Assembly: GCA_000149265.1 (NCBI GenBank)
Contig: CH003364.1
Location: 639,829 to 703,828, forward strand
Length of the DNA: 64,000 nucleotides
Source of the DNA: Ciona savignyi
Taxonomy: Eukaryota; Chordata; Ascidiacea; Phlebobranchia; Cionidae
Reading direction: 5' to 3'
The notes under the pieces: model-generated
The model's database searches: none
Told to the model about the DNA's origin: nothing
The model's input: the letters and a program-made list of their open reading frames with translations, nothing else
Position numbers and translations under genes: made by a program
Part shown: in pieces, positions 9,349 through 20,907 of the stretch
How positions within the stretch are numbered: the first letter of the stretch is position 1
How the letters are laid out: each line of letters begins with the position of its first letter

Positions 9349-12300
9349 TTAATCACTTTGTGGGTGTAACGAAGTTGTTGTGCTTAAACATTCTTTGCGC
9401 TCAGATCCAGTCCACCACTGGTCCAGCGATTGTATTATTTTACTAAAATTTTTAGACTTGTTTTTTTCAGTGAGCATTTTGCACATCTGACACATTCCAC
9501 TAATTCGTTTGTAATCTACACCATGTTCAACCAACTTGTATTGATCAGGGGATGGCTGCTTTGTTCTCCAGTTAAAATACTGAATATATGCGGTCTCGTT
9601 TTGGTCTAAATATTTTAAATATTGTACGAGATCAGTAGACGAGTTAAAGTCTTCATAAAAAATAAAAGACCCTTTAGGTGCAAGCTCTTCCACGTCTTGG
9701 CGTTTTGGACCCCAGACGACAGGGACGAGCCCAGAATCCAACGCGTTTTTCCATAACTTCTCTGTGATGTAATCCCGACAGTGTACAGCGTTTTCAAACG
9801 ACAAGTAAAATTTGAACTTAACAGCAAAAGGCTTGTACGCTTCACCACGTGGGGCAGTTTTTCCGGTACCAAAGCACCCGCCGCGCTTTTCTATAAGCAA
9901 GCCTGCCTTTTCAAGCTCGTCAACTAACTGCATTCTGAGTTTAGCTCCATGAGTAGAGCCACAGTTGCCAGCCATCCATAACGCCAAGGGCTGGCTTACT
10001 TTTTGGGAAATTATATCCTGTACAACCTTTGGTGAGTATTGCGCACTTGTGTCCCCATTGAAAATATTAGCACCCTCAAACCATTCAAAGACAGGAAAAA
10101 ATATGTCTGAATCGCGCCTGTAATTCATGGTCCAGTTAAAGTAAGGTCCTAGACTGTCGAATTGCATTCCTCGTAATACGCTTACTGCAAATGGAGACTC
10201 CATTGAAAAGAAAACGTACATTTGATTTGAATGCCTGAAAATAAGGTTATTAGTTTGCTGCTTTTTTCGCTATAATAATAAATATTTTTATTCTTAATAA
10301 TAAAAGAAGTAGGATAAAACACAAAGTATAAGAAGCTTACATGCATAAATACAAATAGTATTATACAGGATGGGGCAGCATATGCAATTTTTAAAAATAT
10401 TATTTCGAAATTATGACCATTTTTCAACTAATCACATTCTCTTGAAAATAAAACGCTTTTTCAAGCACACAATAATGCACATAAAGTTTACAGACTTCAA
10501 ATATTGATAGTCAGACTTTTTTTGTTAACAAGAAGTGAGATACTAATGTGTTAAAGTGAAGTGTCAAAATAGCCAAAACCTGCTGGGGGGTTAAAAATAT
10601 TAACATTTAAAAATGTTGTGATTAAATATTTTTTAATTACATTTGGGTACTGATACTTGGGCTTTGCAAAAAAACTTATGTATTTAGTGTATATTTACAT
10701 TATGTAGTCATTAGTGAAACATGGTATTTTGGTGTATGCCTTCAGTTTTTTTTCACAATTAAAAAAGGGAAAAAAATCGCCATGTAAAGAAAACCTCTAA
10801 CTACTACAGGATCACTTGGAGAGCATAATTAATATACTTCATAATGAAGTCTTGAGGAAAACTAAAAAAAGAAAAACTTCCCAATAAAATGAATATTAAC
10901 TGGGGTGATATTAGTGTTGAGGACAGGGTTAGAATTAGTTTCCCCTAGTGGTCCAAGCGATCCTGTAGTAATTAGGGGCACCCATAAACATATGGCAAAA
11001 TGACAGCTGTTAGAATACATATATAAGCAAATTAATTATTTAACATAGGTGTAGCCAGAAATAGCCACCAAACCATTCGGTTATGAGTTAAAAAATAAAG
11101 TTTACACACTAAATTTTACATTTTTTAAAACACTATTACCTCTTAGCAGAATCTGGTAGGGAATCTTTTCTTGCCTCAGTATAATGAATCACAACCGCAT
11201 CAGAAGTTTCCAAATGATTTGTGTCATAAGTCACTTCACAATTTCCACACTTCCGATCAATATTTATTTTAATATACCTTCCAAAGAGTGGTTTCCAAAA
11301 TAGAATGATAATTTTTCTGTAAAAAATTTGGAATGGTAAATTGAAGAATGGAAATGATATTTCTAAAACCGTAAATTAGGTGCCATTTTTTTGTAAACGA
11401 AAAATATAGTTCTGACTTGATATTATTAATTTTAATTAGCTTTCAATACAGCAAATTTGGAACTTAGAATTTACCACATAACAGGTAAAAAACTAAGGCT
11501 AAAAATAAATATATTTTGTACGATGCCATCTTACTTTTTTGTACAGGGGTAGTGTGCCAACCTGGAAATTGACACTTATGCATCAAGAGTTATGTCCACT
11601 CAAGTTTATTTTGTTTTTGTATCTTTAAAAACAAAATACATACAAAAAATATATAGTAGTCATAATACATTGTGTTGAATAAGATTGCAACATTTTTTGA
11701 TTAATCTAATTATTGTTAAATTTTTACTAAATGCCATGCTGCAGGAAACATCCAGGGAAATATAGCTTTGATTGCTTAAAGTTTTCCCACTTTCTAATAA
11801 GCTACCACTCCTGCCACTCTGCCAAATGGCTAGGGTGCCTCCAATTACCCAGTATGGAAAGTATGGCAGCTGCACACTCGAGATTTTTTACCCTGCGTCT
11901 TTGCACACTTGGGTTAATTACATTTTTTGTTATGTAGCGTACACTATGTGATGTAGATAGATGTGTTAGCTGACGGACACGGGAGATTTAGGATAGAATA
12001 ATGTTTTTTTACGATTTTGGTAAAACAGAAATAAAAAGGAGTTTGTGTGCACACTTGAAGTGTGCACTCTTGGACGTTTGCACACTTAAATATTTGGCGC
12101 GTGCACACTCGAGATCTCGGCGAAAATTGACATACTTTCCATACGGGCTAACTACTGCAGGATCATTTGAAACCCTAACCTTAACTATAACCCTAACCCT
12201 CCAAGTAATCCTGTAGTCTAGGTACCGAATTGCTAAACAATATATATATAACTTAGAATAGAGGGGGTAGCATATTCATATTTGTTTCCTTAAATCGGAA

Positions 12301-12664
12301 AACTAAGGGGGTCAACACACGGTTAATTGTCAGATCACCTCATGGTTACCAAAGCTATCACCATTTAGCTAGCGACCAGTTTCGAACCTTAAACCTTTCG
12401 GTTGAAAGTTTTCGCACTGAACCACCAGGCTAAACGGTGGGTCATAAATGAAACCCCTTACTGAAATAAAACACCTTACCTTTCTTTAATTTCTTCTGGA
12501 ATCACACTTTGATTAAATTGTTGATTGGTCTGGTGTGACAGACGTTTTGGGTAAAACGTTTTTTGTTGCGAAATGTTGTCTTCATCGAACAATATATACG
12601 TGGCGTTAATAATAGCCAACAACGCAAATATACAACAACAACTGACCGACTTAGTAGTATACAT
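9349..12664 (-). CDS. Alpha-1,3-fucosyltransferase (GT10), three exons
   Basis: Model: exon 1 12480-12664, exon 2 11140-11316, exon 3 9349-10234, all with GT-AG borders and matching phases, giving 415 residues. It is a type II Golgi membrane enzyme that transfers fucose from GDP-fucose to N-acetylglucosamine of glycans. A short cytosolic tail and a membrane segment (CCCIFALLAIINATYILF, about residues 9-26) come first. A stem follows, then the acceptor-side domain (KIIILFWKPLFG; DAVVIHYTEA) and SNQMYVFFSMESP. The GT10 signature is FYLSFENAVHCRDYITEKLW (about residues 263-282) with VPVVWGP at 291-297. Length and order are normal for the family. The exact acceptor specificity cannot be told from sequence. 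Intron 1 (11317-12479) and intron 2 (10235-11139) contain miniature transposons and a SINE. It converges on GNPTG. Confidence 0.9.
10793..10982. mobile_element. MITE of the GGTGCC/TAACCC family
   Basis: Inverted ends read CCTCTAACTACTACAGGATC and GATCCTGTAGTAATTAGGGG (central part). The core contains ACAGGGTTAGAATTAG, the complement of the CTAACCCTGT word in the reference copy. It lies in intron 2 of the fucosyltransferase gene. Confidence 0.7.
11845..12151. mobile_element. MITE with CCC...GGG inverted ends and TGCACACT repeats
   Basis: The left end TTACCCAGTATGGAAAGTAT is inverted at the right end CATACTTTCCATACGGGCTA. Inside, the word TGCACACT recurs about five times in both orientations (near 11871, 11902, 12049, 12079 and 12102). 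Ends starting CCC and finishing GGG next to ATTA/CTAA resemble piggyBac-type elements with TTAA targets, but the flanks are one base off. It splits a GGTGCC-family MITE and lies in intron 1 of the fucosyltransferase gene. Confidence 0.55.
12145..12226. mobile_element. MITE of the GGTGCC/TAACCC family, interrupted
   Basis: The right portion keeps CTAACTACTGCAGGATCATT, a CCCTAACCTTAACTATAACC core and the TAATCCTGTAGTCTAGGTACC end. The missing left terminus (GGGTGCCTCCAATTA) is found at 11834-11848, on the far side of the MITE at 11845-12151, which therefore inserted into this copy. Confidence 0.55.
12292..12442 (-). mobile_element. SINE, internally deleted
   Basis: The minus strand carries the tRNA-like head (AAACCTTTCGGTTGAAAGTT region; CTAGCGACCAGTTTCGAACC) and the body end (CAGATCACCTCATGGTTACC), but the centre is deleted. 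It lies in intron 1 of the fucosyltransferase gene. Confidence 0.7.
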
Positions 12665-13099
12665 ATTATACAGTTATGGTACTGTATTTTGTATATGAAA
12701 AAATCTACATTGGTTGGTTTATGTATATAAAGCAGTTATGACACTACATCTCACATCTGGAAGTAGCTCAAATCTAAATAGAGCGCCTTTAGGAAATATC
12801 GGCAATACTAAAACAACAAACAGTGGGCATGGTAGCCAGGGTTGCCAGACGGAAAATCCGCTTTACGGCCAAACTGTTTTTGCTTTACGGCCAAAATTCG
12901 GCCAATTTGTAATAAGTGCAAAATAAACTATTTAATTTAGCCAATTGGGCTATTTATCTCTTTTTTGTTCAAAAATTGTAAAATTTTAATTCCCTCTAGA
13001 TTGGTCGAGCCCATTCAAATACTATATATATAGGAATGCCTACCGTTAATATTTTATTTCAAAAAATAAGTTTTGTTTTACTACTTGTGGTATAGTAGT

Positions 13100-13265
13100 G
13101 GCCGCGAAAAGACGTAACAGGTCTGATAACCTACTGGTTTACGCAAGATGATCTGGCGGTTGCTTCTATGATAACGCTTGCCAGCGTAAAACGCCCCATT
13201 GCTTTTATTCAATTACGGCAATAAATAATAACCTATCATAACTTATCCTGACTTAAGTGCGACAA
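13100..13265 (+). mobile_element. SINE remnant, strongly degraded
   Basis: Traces only: CAAGATGATCTGGCGGTTGC corresponds to GAGGTGATCTGACGATTGC of intact copies, and CCTATCATAACTTATCC resembles the tail. Confidence 0.35.
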
Positions 13266-13789
13266 GAATTCTCTACAAATCTTTAACAGAACATGATTAA
13301 CACATGGTTTGTTAACTCAGGGATTCGACCATTTCCGCGTGAAGGAATAAAACTGCAACACTCGGTTTAAAACTTGTGAATAATGGTGGAAAACATGTTC
13401 CAGGCGTGCACAAATGACAGGAATAACACTTCAATATAGCTCACATAACACATTCGGTTCGGTAAATCCGGGACACACACTGTTTTCATAAACATTGGCT
13501 GTGCCGTACAAGTGAAATGGCGGTGGATAACACATGGAATACGCTCTCCGTTGAAATAATGTGTTTTACACGTTATTTTTTTATACTGACTATTATTTGT
13601 ATAACTGGATTACCTTTATTTACGTTTTAATGCATTAATGCTATTTATTCATATTTGTGAATGATTAATTAGGTTTGACGGCTACCACTTAATATACCAT
13701 AATTTAATTAATATACTTATTTTAACGATTATCGTTATCCATTTCATATGATTTATATGAGATTTATGTAGCTTATTTTATTTTTTGTT

Positions 13790-13880
13790 TCCACGATGAA
13801 AACACGAAGCAATGCTTTTGTTAAAATTTTGGAAAACGGCAAATCGACAGTTGTTAAAACACGTCTAAACTTAACGAGGA
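13790..13880 (+). repeat. Dispersed repeat (ACACG...GTTAAAACACGTC family)
   Basis: ATGAAAACACGAAGCAATGC then TTTTGGAAAACGGCAAATCG and GTTGTTAAAACACGTCTAAA. Related copies occur at 15490, 24970 (inverted), 38045 and 62490. It is probably the conserved end of an interspersed element not otherwise recognised. Confidence 0.5.
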
Positions 13881-13929
13881 GCTTTACTAAACGGGCAGTC
13901 GGATAGCCAGAATTATTAGGATACGCTAT

Positions 13930-14072
13930 TCATTATCCACCGTGAATGGGAAAACCAAGGGTATAACATTTACACGTTTCTTAACTTTAGTAGAACCCAT
14001 TAATCCGCAAGCCTTCCGCTGAAAGACGACGGACGCACTTTACCCCTAGACAAATCCATCGGACAAACTGCA
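13930..14072 (-). mobile_element. SINE, shortened
   Basis: The minus-strand copy shows CACCGTGAATGGGAAAACCA, TTAGTAGAACCCATTAATCC and a decayed tRNA-like head ending near CCATCGGACAAAC. The middle is missing. Confidence 0.65.
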
Positions 14073-14591
14073 TTGTGTTTTATACGTTAAAAGGTTCCTC
14101 TAAGTCTCTAAGTTTTAGTTCAATTCATTATAGTGCACTTGGTTCAGGCGATATCCGGTAAGATCCTTGCCCAATAAAGGATACAACTGATCATATAAAG
14201 AATTTAAAATCTGTAACCGTTTGGTTCAAAGTGCAACGCATTAAATAATCAAAGTATTGGCTGGTTTGGTAGTATTTAATAAGGCATTTGGATATGCATA
14301 CGGTAACGACAGGAGCTTTTAAACTTAAGCTACACACATACATTTTAGTAGTTTCTTGCACACCAAAAAATAACGTTTAGGATAAAAAAAAGCGGAAATA
14401 TATTTTTAATTTGTGGTATATTGTTTCTACTTCAGAATATTAGAACTTGCACGATGAACTATCAATAAAGCACGAATTATTGAAACGGAAATTTCGATCA
14501 TAAGTTTGCATGTTCTACTTTCAACAAAGCGGGAATTAATTACAGTCCAAATTCAATCAAAAGTTTGCTGGTTGTTAGCAGAACCAACGCT

Positions 14592-16033
14592 TCATGAATG
14601 GCAGACCATGACTGTGGCTTTTGCATGGTGCATGACGTAATCGCTCACTGAGCCCAATATTGTTCGCCTGAAGGCTCCCATACCACGTGACCCCGTAATT
14701 ATTGCGTCACATTGCTCCTTGTTAGCAATTTGAATAATTGCTTCTCCTACAGGGATGTCGGCAAAGTTGAACAAGAATTTTGCAGTGACCTGTAAATTTA
14801 AAAGACTATTTATTTTAACCCGAATTAAACATTTTTATCTTGGATTCGAACCCAGGATCCAGGTGTCTCTGGTATTTAGACCCTGGATTGTTTGACCCGG
14901 ATTTGCATCCGTGGTCAAAATTTTTTAACTTTGGCCTAAATTAGAACAAAAAATCTCAGGTTTTCCTAGCCTGGTTTCAAACAAAAAATGACAAGTTTTC
15001 TAAGCCTGGCCTAAAATTAAACCGATAAATCTTACATTCTTCCCTTCCATTCTTGTCTCGTAAGCTTTTTTGAGCGAGTTCAGCTTCTGAGTGGCTTCTT
15101 GTCGCAACTTCTCAATGTCGTCGGAGTACGTAACCACTACGTCATCGTCTGTATAATTCAATTGATTAAATTGATTTACGAAAAAATAAGTGGTGTATCA
15201 GCAAAAATACAAGCATGATACTTTAATGGTCTGTTACCAGCCGAATGGTTTTGTAAAAGAAACCATCTTCTGGCTGGGTTAGGTTCTTGTGTACCGTATC
15301 TAGTAAACGCCGCCTAAATTTAGTAGATTAGTGGGTTAACTATAACAATAGCAACGTCTCAATCATATACAATAAAATGCAATAGCTCCGTCAATATCCC
15401 AAAGATTATTTATAAACCTGCGGGACTAATGACTCACAGTTCGGTTTAGTGGTCATTAGTAAGTTTTAGTTTATTCTTTTTTGTCCCAGTATTAAATAAT
15501 GGCAAAAGAAAACAATTTACGACACAGGGACAGGAAAAGAATGCAAAACGAACAGTCGCTAAAACACGTCATTTAAAAATGGATATAAATAAGGCTGGGT
15601 GGAAATCAAATGGGTCTGATATAGCTGGCCGGATATATATTAATCCAAGACACTTAGCGGGAAACGTTCTATTCCCAGAGGACAAACGTGTTATTTAAGT
15701 GTTGCAATGTTTATAAACAAGTACAACTCAATGCAATATATCCGTCCATGGAACCTACTGTTTGCACAATTCTTTTTGACCCATCCCCAAGATATAAATG
15801 AAAACTGCATTTCTTATAGTTACATACAATACTTACCAAGAAATATACATACTGGAATTGCTGGCTGTTCACATATATGGCAAATGATCACTTCGTTTTC
15901 ATCTTTGTGGATATGCTCGAAATACCCTGGTTAAGGTAACATACATATGAAAATTTGCTTTGGAGGAAGTAACGAAAGGTAATCGGAAGATATTAGTAAT
16001 TCCAAGTAACTGACATACTGTTTATGTATATCT

Positions 16034-16078
<45 letters not shown>

Positions 16079-16741
16079 CGACTGCTTAGCCTGGTTGGTT
16101 AGTGCGTCGACTTTCCGCCGAAGAGTTTCGGTCAGTTCCTTGGGCAAGGCACTTAACGGACATTGCCTAGCCCTAAACTCAGCGAATTATTGGGTTCTAC
16201 TAATTTAAACAAAGATCTCAATCATATACAACATACTGCAATTGCTCCGGTAACCCGATGGTGGGTGAGAGGTAATCTGACGATTTCCCATTTGTTTTAA
16301 CGCTGCTTGGGTTTTCCATTCACGAGTATAAAACATGAATATCCTATCGATCCTATACCTAGCAAGTGCATATGTTTACCGCAGCACTACCAATGTTCAC
16401 AACATAACCCGTTCTGTTATGGAACAATAAGCGTGACGTTAACGAAGCCGACACGCTTGATCGATTATTTCTAGTATATCACGTCATTGACTCATGGTAA
16501 TGGGTGAAAATCAAGGCTTAAACGATTACACTACTGGATTAGTATTAAAGAAATTGTAAAAATGAGTTCTACCAATCTAAGTTTTTATATGGTGATTATA
16601 AAAACACCGCACTTGTTTGAATCAGCAAAAAACGCTAAAGTACTGATAAAGGTTAGTTAGTCAATGATGAAACTTATTCAACTTACAGTCAAAGGCGTTT
16701 GCGGCGATCTTGCTTTCGTCTACCGAGATTAGTACTTTCAT
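14592..16741 (-). CDS. Universal stress protein A (four coding exons)
   Basis: Exons on the minus strand: 16687-16741, 15837-15926, 15036-15148, 14592-14789; GT-AG borders, phases 1-1-0, 151 residues. USP proteins are small cytosolic alpha/beta nucleotide-binding proteins induced by stress in many phyla. The start is MKVLISVDESKIAANAFD, with the usual aspartate after strand beta1. The C-terminal exon carries the ATP-binding pattern G-2X-G-9X-G-S (GSRGMGAFRRTILGSVSDYV, about residues 119-138), so this is an ATP-binding type. It forms a tandem pair with USP-B and shares its exon structure. The ATG is supported by homology to the other family members. Exact cellular role in animals is unknown. 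Confidence 0.9.
15490..15585 (+). repeat. Dispersed repeat (ACACG...GTTAAAACACGTC family)
   Basis: TTACGACACAGGGACAGGAA, then GCAAAACGAACAGTCGCTAA and AACACGTCATTT match the copies at 24970-25080 (inverted) and 62490-62570. It lies in intron 2 of USP-A. Confidence 0.55.
16037..16075. repeat. (AT)n microsatellite
   Basis: About 19 consecutive AT dinucleotides directly precede the SINE at 16074, in intron 1 of USP-A. Confidence 0.95.
16074..16357 (+). mobile_element. tRNA-derived SINE, near full length
   Basis: Starts AGTCCGACTGCTTAGCCTGG and keeps CCTTGGGCAAGGCACTTAAC, CTCCGGTAACCCGATGGTGG and an ATGAATATCCTATCGATCCT tail. The B box is partly lost (TTTCGGTCAGTTCC). It lies in intron 1 of USP-A. 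Confidence 0.8.
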
Positions 16742-17359
16742 ATTGAACTTTTGAACTTACTTTGTTCTTTACTACTACTGCTGCTGAGCTATGAACACAA
16801 CCTGCTACGTGGCGAGCCTGGCTTTATGAATGTGGAAAACGAGTTTTCACGAAAAAGGCAGTACGCTGCAAAGGCTCAGATCACGTAGACAGCGAGCGTC
16901 ATAATAAAGCGCGCGAAACTTCAAGAACTTGCGTGTGTGGTTTCGTGCGTGTTGTTACATGTGGTTTTAGTAAACAAATCATCTTGGTAAGCCCATAGCG
17001 ATAAATAAATGCGATTTTTAGTCGTGGAAAACCGCACATAAAGTTGGAATATTGGTAATATGATTGTTTCCTCAGGGTGAAAGCTTGTCGTAATGATAAA
17101 GAGTATTTTAAGTGAGTATTTAAATCAAAATAACACCTACAATTACACGGTACAAAACAATAGACAACTACGTACAACAAAACCATACGATCTCTGTTTA
17201 ATTTTTATTGTTGCTACATAAGTTTACTTTTTTTTCTACACAAGTTTACCGATTTGGTTGGGCTTAGCCTTAATAGAGGGTCACTGACACTGCTTTGTCA
17301 CTTTATTGTAGTTCGTATAGCTGCTGTCTGTGGTAATGATACCTAAAGATAACCAAATA

Positions 17360-17510
17360 CAAAAGAAAGGAGAGGGGTAGGGAGGGAAATTTCTTATTAA
17401 AACCTAAAACTAATTCTAAACTTTCTTCGAACACTAAACACAACTCCTTAACTAACCCTAAATCTTAATCTAGCCCTAACATTATAATCTTCATATTTTA
17501 TGAACATGTC
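17360..17510 (+). repeat. TAACCC-rich repeat, no inverted ends seen
   Basis: GGAGAGGGGTAGGGAGGGAA is followed by AACTAACCCTAAATCTTAAT and TAGCCCTAACATTATAATCT. The core resembles the GGTGCC-family MITE interior and the tract at 63690-63835, but the termini are not recognisable. Confidence 0.5.
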
Positions 17511-18016
17511 CTGTCCCCTCTTTTCTCCTTAGTTACTCCCCTGACCCTTTGTTAGGACGCCTTACATAGCCATCGTTCACATGCCATTGTTATAATTGCA
17601 GATCTGATCAAAAACGGCTTTAAGTCTATATTAATAACTGCCAGGGTTTAAAATAAGAATAACGATTAATATATATATATATGACACATGGATCAACATG
17701 ATTTATTAATTTGCTGTATTTACACAAAACATTACCAGCCAAGAATAAAATACATTTCTTTCGTACTAATAATGGATTGCTATTCACCGTGTATAAATCC
17801 GTGATATATAATTCCTACAAAATGCAATTGCAAATATTTATTTTAACAACATTAATTAAACGAACAACTGTACAATTACGAATACAATATTAATTTGTGA
17901 TAACATTTTTTTAATACTGAAACTTGCAGATTTAACGACCAATAATGCGACAATTATTCGAAGCCCAATTGCTATCATAAGTTTGCTGGTTGTGACTTGT
18001 GAGCAGAACCAACGCT
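17511..18016. other. Intergenic, nothing recognised
   Basis: AT-rich spacer between the USP-A promoter side and the 3' end of USP-B. Apart from a short TA run near 17675 nothing is recognisable; a 60-codon ORF here has no domain. Confidence 0.4.
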
Positions 18017-19473
18017 TCATGAATGGCAGACCATGACCGTAGCTTTTGCATGGTGCATGACGTAATCACTCACTGAGCCCAATATTGTTCGCCTGAAGAT
18101 ACCCATACCACGTGACCCCATGATTATAGCGTCACATTGCTCCTTGTTAGCTATTTGAACAATTGCTTCTCCGACAGGGGTGTCGGTAAAATTAAACAAG
18201 AATGTTGCAGTGACCTGTAGAAGAGGGATTTTAATAACCCAAAACCATTACTTTCGAACTAAGATTAGTACCCAGGTCTATACTCCTTCATTAAGATAAT
18301 ATCCTGTAATCACTGTTTTACAACCCTAGCATGGATTAAAAAGCAAGAACCTATGTTATTCCCCACACATCCATTTTATTAAAACATCGATCCTGGTTTT
18401 GAAACTCCAACCTGGGTTAGATCTTAAGACGCACCTTGTAACCCCAGCCTGAATTTGAACTCAAAATCCCTAGATTTTTAAGATTTCTTACATTCTTTCC
18501 CTCCATTTTCGTCTCGTACACTTTCTTGAGCGAGTCACGCTTCTTAGTGGCTTCTTCACGCAGTTTTTCGATATCGTCGGTGTACGCAACCAACACGTTC
18601 TCGTCTGAAAATGTTTATTTATCATACGTACTTAACTAAAGTAATAAAGTTATCATACTGTAAATGTTATCATACGTTTTTCATATAGGCACTAAAGTAT
18701 TCATTAAAAAAATGTAGCAATGATTCCAACACAGTGGTTTTCAACCATTTTAAGCTCAGGGAACCCTGTCGAAGAGAACATATATAGTTTGCGGAACACT
18801 TACCGACGAAGATATAGGTAGGAATCGCTGGCTGTTCAGATATGTGGCAGATTATCACTTCGTTTCCTTCTTTGTGAATATGCTCGAAATACCCTGGTTA
18901 AAGAGTAGTTTCACATTTATTTTGGATAGGATATTCATGTTTATTCATGTCAGTGAAAAACGCAATGGACTGGCTATACTCAGGCAATCGTCAGATAACC
19001 TCGCACCCACCATCGGGTTACCGGAGATAATGCAGTGTGTTATGTATTATTGAGTGTTTCGTTCAATTTGGTAGAACCCATTCCACTGAGTTTAGGCAAT
19101 GGCCGTTAAGTGCCTTGCCAAAGGACACAACTGGTTCGCTAGCGCCCAGTTTCGAACCTGAAACCTTTTGACAAAAAAAGGCAACGCACTAAATAGCCAA
19201 GCTAATCGGTAGGACTTATACACACCAATAATATTCTTCGAGTTGATTTACATGATGGTAAGGCATTTTATGGTGTTGGAATAAAATTTGTATATGAAAG
19301 TGGATGCGGCTATGAAATATTCATACAAATTATACACGAAACAAATAGTTCTAGTTAAAACGTATAACTTACTGCCAGAAATCCAGGCAAACTATAGTAC
19401 AACTTTAAAAACGCTTACATTCAAATGCTTTTGCTGCAATCTTACTTCCGTCCACTGATATCAAAACTTTCAT
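18017..19473 (-). CDS. Universal stress protein B (four coding exons)
   Basis: Exons: 19419-19473, 18804-18893, 18492-18604, 18017-18214; same lengths and phases as USP-A, 151 residues. It starts MKVLISVDGSKIAAKAFE. Exon 2 codes for WYFEHIHKEGNEVIICH. The final exon has the intact ATP motif GSRGMGIFRRTILGS (about residues 119-133) and ends VMVCHS. It is the closest paralogue of USP-A, with near-identical fourth exons (VGEAI.QIANKEQCDAII), and evidently arose by tandem duplication. It faces USP-C head to head across about 1.4 kb. The SINE at 18922-19210 occupies most of intron 1. Confidence 0.9.
18922..19210 (-). mobile_element. tRNA-derived SINE, full length
   Basis: The minus-strand copy is bounded by GGATAGGATATTCATG at the tail and AGCTAATCGGTAGGAC at the head. 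It includes CATCGGGTTACCGGAG and CGCCCAGTTTCGAACCTG. It lies wholly inside intron 1 of USP-B. Confidence 0.85.
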
Positions 19474-19645
19474 ATTGAACTTTTGCAATATACCTTCTAC
19501 TCTTGGCAAAATAACTTCTTCTGCTATGTTTTCAACTACACCGACTGCACAGCTTGTCGGCTTTAAGTAGAAGAACGAAGTTTCTCGAAAAAGGGTAAAG
19601 TCACAAACACACATGTAAAGTCACGTATGCACCTGGCGTCACATT

Positions 19646-19680
19646 GGTCCAACCGATTAGCCTTGTGGGTTAGTGCGTCG
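19646..19680 (+). mobile_element. SINE head fragment
   Basis: GTCCAACCGATTAGCCTTGT and GGTTAGTGCGTCG match a SINE 5' head, cut off where the inverted SINE at 19684 begins. Confidence 0.6.
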
Positions 19681-19683
19681 TAT

Positions 19684-19983
19684 TTGGATAGGATAGGATA
19701 TTCATGTTTGTCCCCGTGAATGGGAAAACCAAGTGGGTTAACACACGGGCAATCATCAGATCGCCTCGCGTCCACCGTCGGGTCACCAAAGCTATATTGC
19801 AGTGTGTTGTGTATGATTCACAAGTTCCTTTAATTTAGTAGAACCCATTAATCCGCTGAGTTTAGGCAATGTCCGTTAAGTGACTTACCGAAGGACACAA
19901 CCGAAGAGCAAGTGACTAGTTTCGAATATGAACCCCTTCGGTTGAAAGTCGACCCACTAAACCACCAGACTAATCTGTCGGAC
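19684..19983 (-). mobile_element. tRNA-derived SINE, full length
   Basis: The minus-strand copy has a GGATAGGATAGGATATTCAT tail, CCCCGTGAATGGGAAAACCA, CACCGTCGGGTCACCAAAGC, and a head ending ACTAATCTGTCGGAC. It has inserted into, or recombined with, a plus-strand head at 19646. It sits in the shared upstream region of USP-B and USP-C. Confidence 0.85.
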
Positions 19984-20169
19984 ATTTGAGCCGGAGGGTT
20001 AAAGGTTTTAACTTTTTCCAAGTATACATATTACTAAATAACCCAGTAGCAAATTGATATACCGTTCAATACTAAATGTACAGAAACTTGGAAAGGTAAG
20101 TTGCGTTGCGTTATTTGGAGAACAAGAACATTTTCAATCACCGAGAGAGTTAAAAAAGGCAGGACAACT

Positions 20170-20300
20170 AACCCTATTATGACATCACGTAGGCGCCGTA
20201 CGAAACAAAGCATATTGTAAATAATCTAGAATGCGTACGTGCGGTTTTGCTTGTGGTTGAAATTGTTTACTGCGGATTCGCAAACATCTTTAACCTAACT
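20170..20300 (+). promoter_or_regulatory. Conserved upstream block of USP-C (shared with USP-E)
   Basis: Two words are kept almost unchanged in the matching place 5' of USP-E (32502-32620): ATGACATCACGTAGGC (20179-20194) and AATGCGTACGTGCGGTTTTG, followed by CTTGTGG. It lies about 0.7 kb before the USP-C start. TGACATCA resembles a CRE/AP-1-type bZIP site. It could be an enhancer or simply part of the duplicated segment. Confidence 0.45.
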
Positions 20301-20332
20301 AATTTGCACAAATTCATCATAACATATTTGCT

Positions 20333-20495
20333 TAGGTTGGTTGTGGATAAGATATTCATGTTTATCACCATGCATGGGAAAACGAAAGGGCAAACGTCAG
20401 ATCACCTTTCCCCTACCATCGAGTTACTGGAGCTATTGTTGTGTGTTGTGCATTTTCAGATGTTCTTTTAATTTGGTAGAACCCACCATTCGAAT
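20333..20495 (-). mobile_element. SINE, tail half
   Basis: Minus-strand tail and body: GATAAGATATTCATGTTTAT, CATCGAGTTACTGGAGCTAT, TAATTTGGTAGAACCCACC. The tRNA-like head is absent. Confidence 0.75.
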
Positions 20496-20823
20496 TGTGT
20501 TATTGTAGAGTTGTAATATATTAGTTCTTTATAGTCATTGAGCAGGCATTGCACAAATTGTGTCTCGATTTAAACAACTCATTTGAAAGAAATAGGATAT
20601 AACCAAACTAAACTATAAAATGAATACCAAAGGCTTTAGTTCCGATCAATTATTACCTATTTTACACTTTTAGCATCAAAGAGTCAAAGTCCTAGGAGTA
20701 AAAACTACAACTAAACATGTTTACTACAGGCAGCAAAACATCTAATGGTGTGAAACTTACAACAAATATATTTACCACCGTTCATTGTATGACGTAGTAG
20801 GCTACGTGACCCGGCGGGCGACC

Positions 20824-20833
20824 GCAAATTTGC
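20824..20833. promoter_or_regulatory. GCAAATTTGC palindrome in USP-C core promoter
   Basis: A perfect 10-base palindrome inside GCGACCGCAAATTTGCCTTC, 84 bases before the ATG of USP-C. The same GCGACCGCAAATTTGCCTT occurs before USP-D (palindrome at 25390), and a weakened form before USP-E. Confidence 0.5.
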
Positions 20834-20907
20834 CTTCTTCTTTCCACGCCTGTAAAAACTGCGCTCGGTTTGCACATACATTATTATCACTTCAGTACTA
20901 CGTAAAA

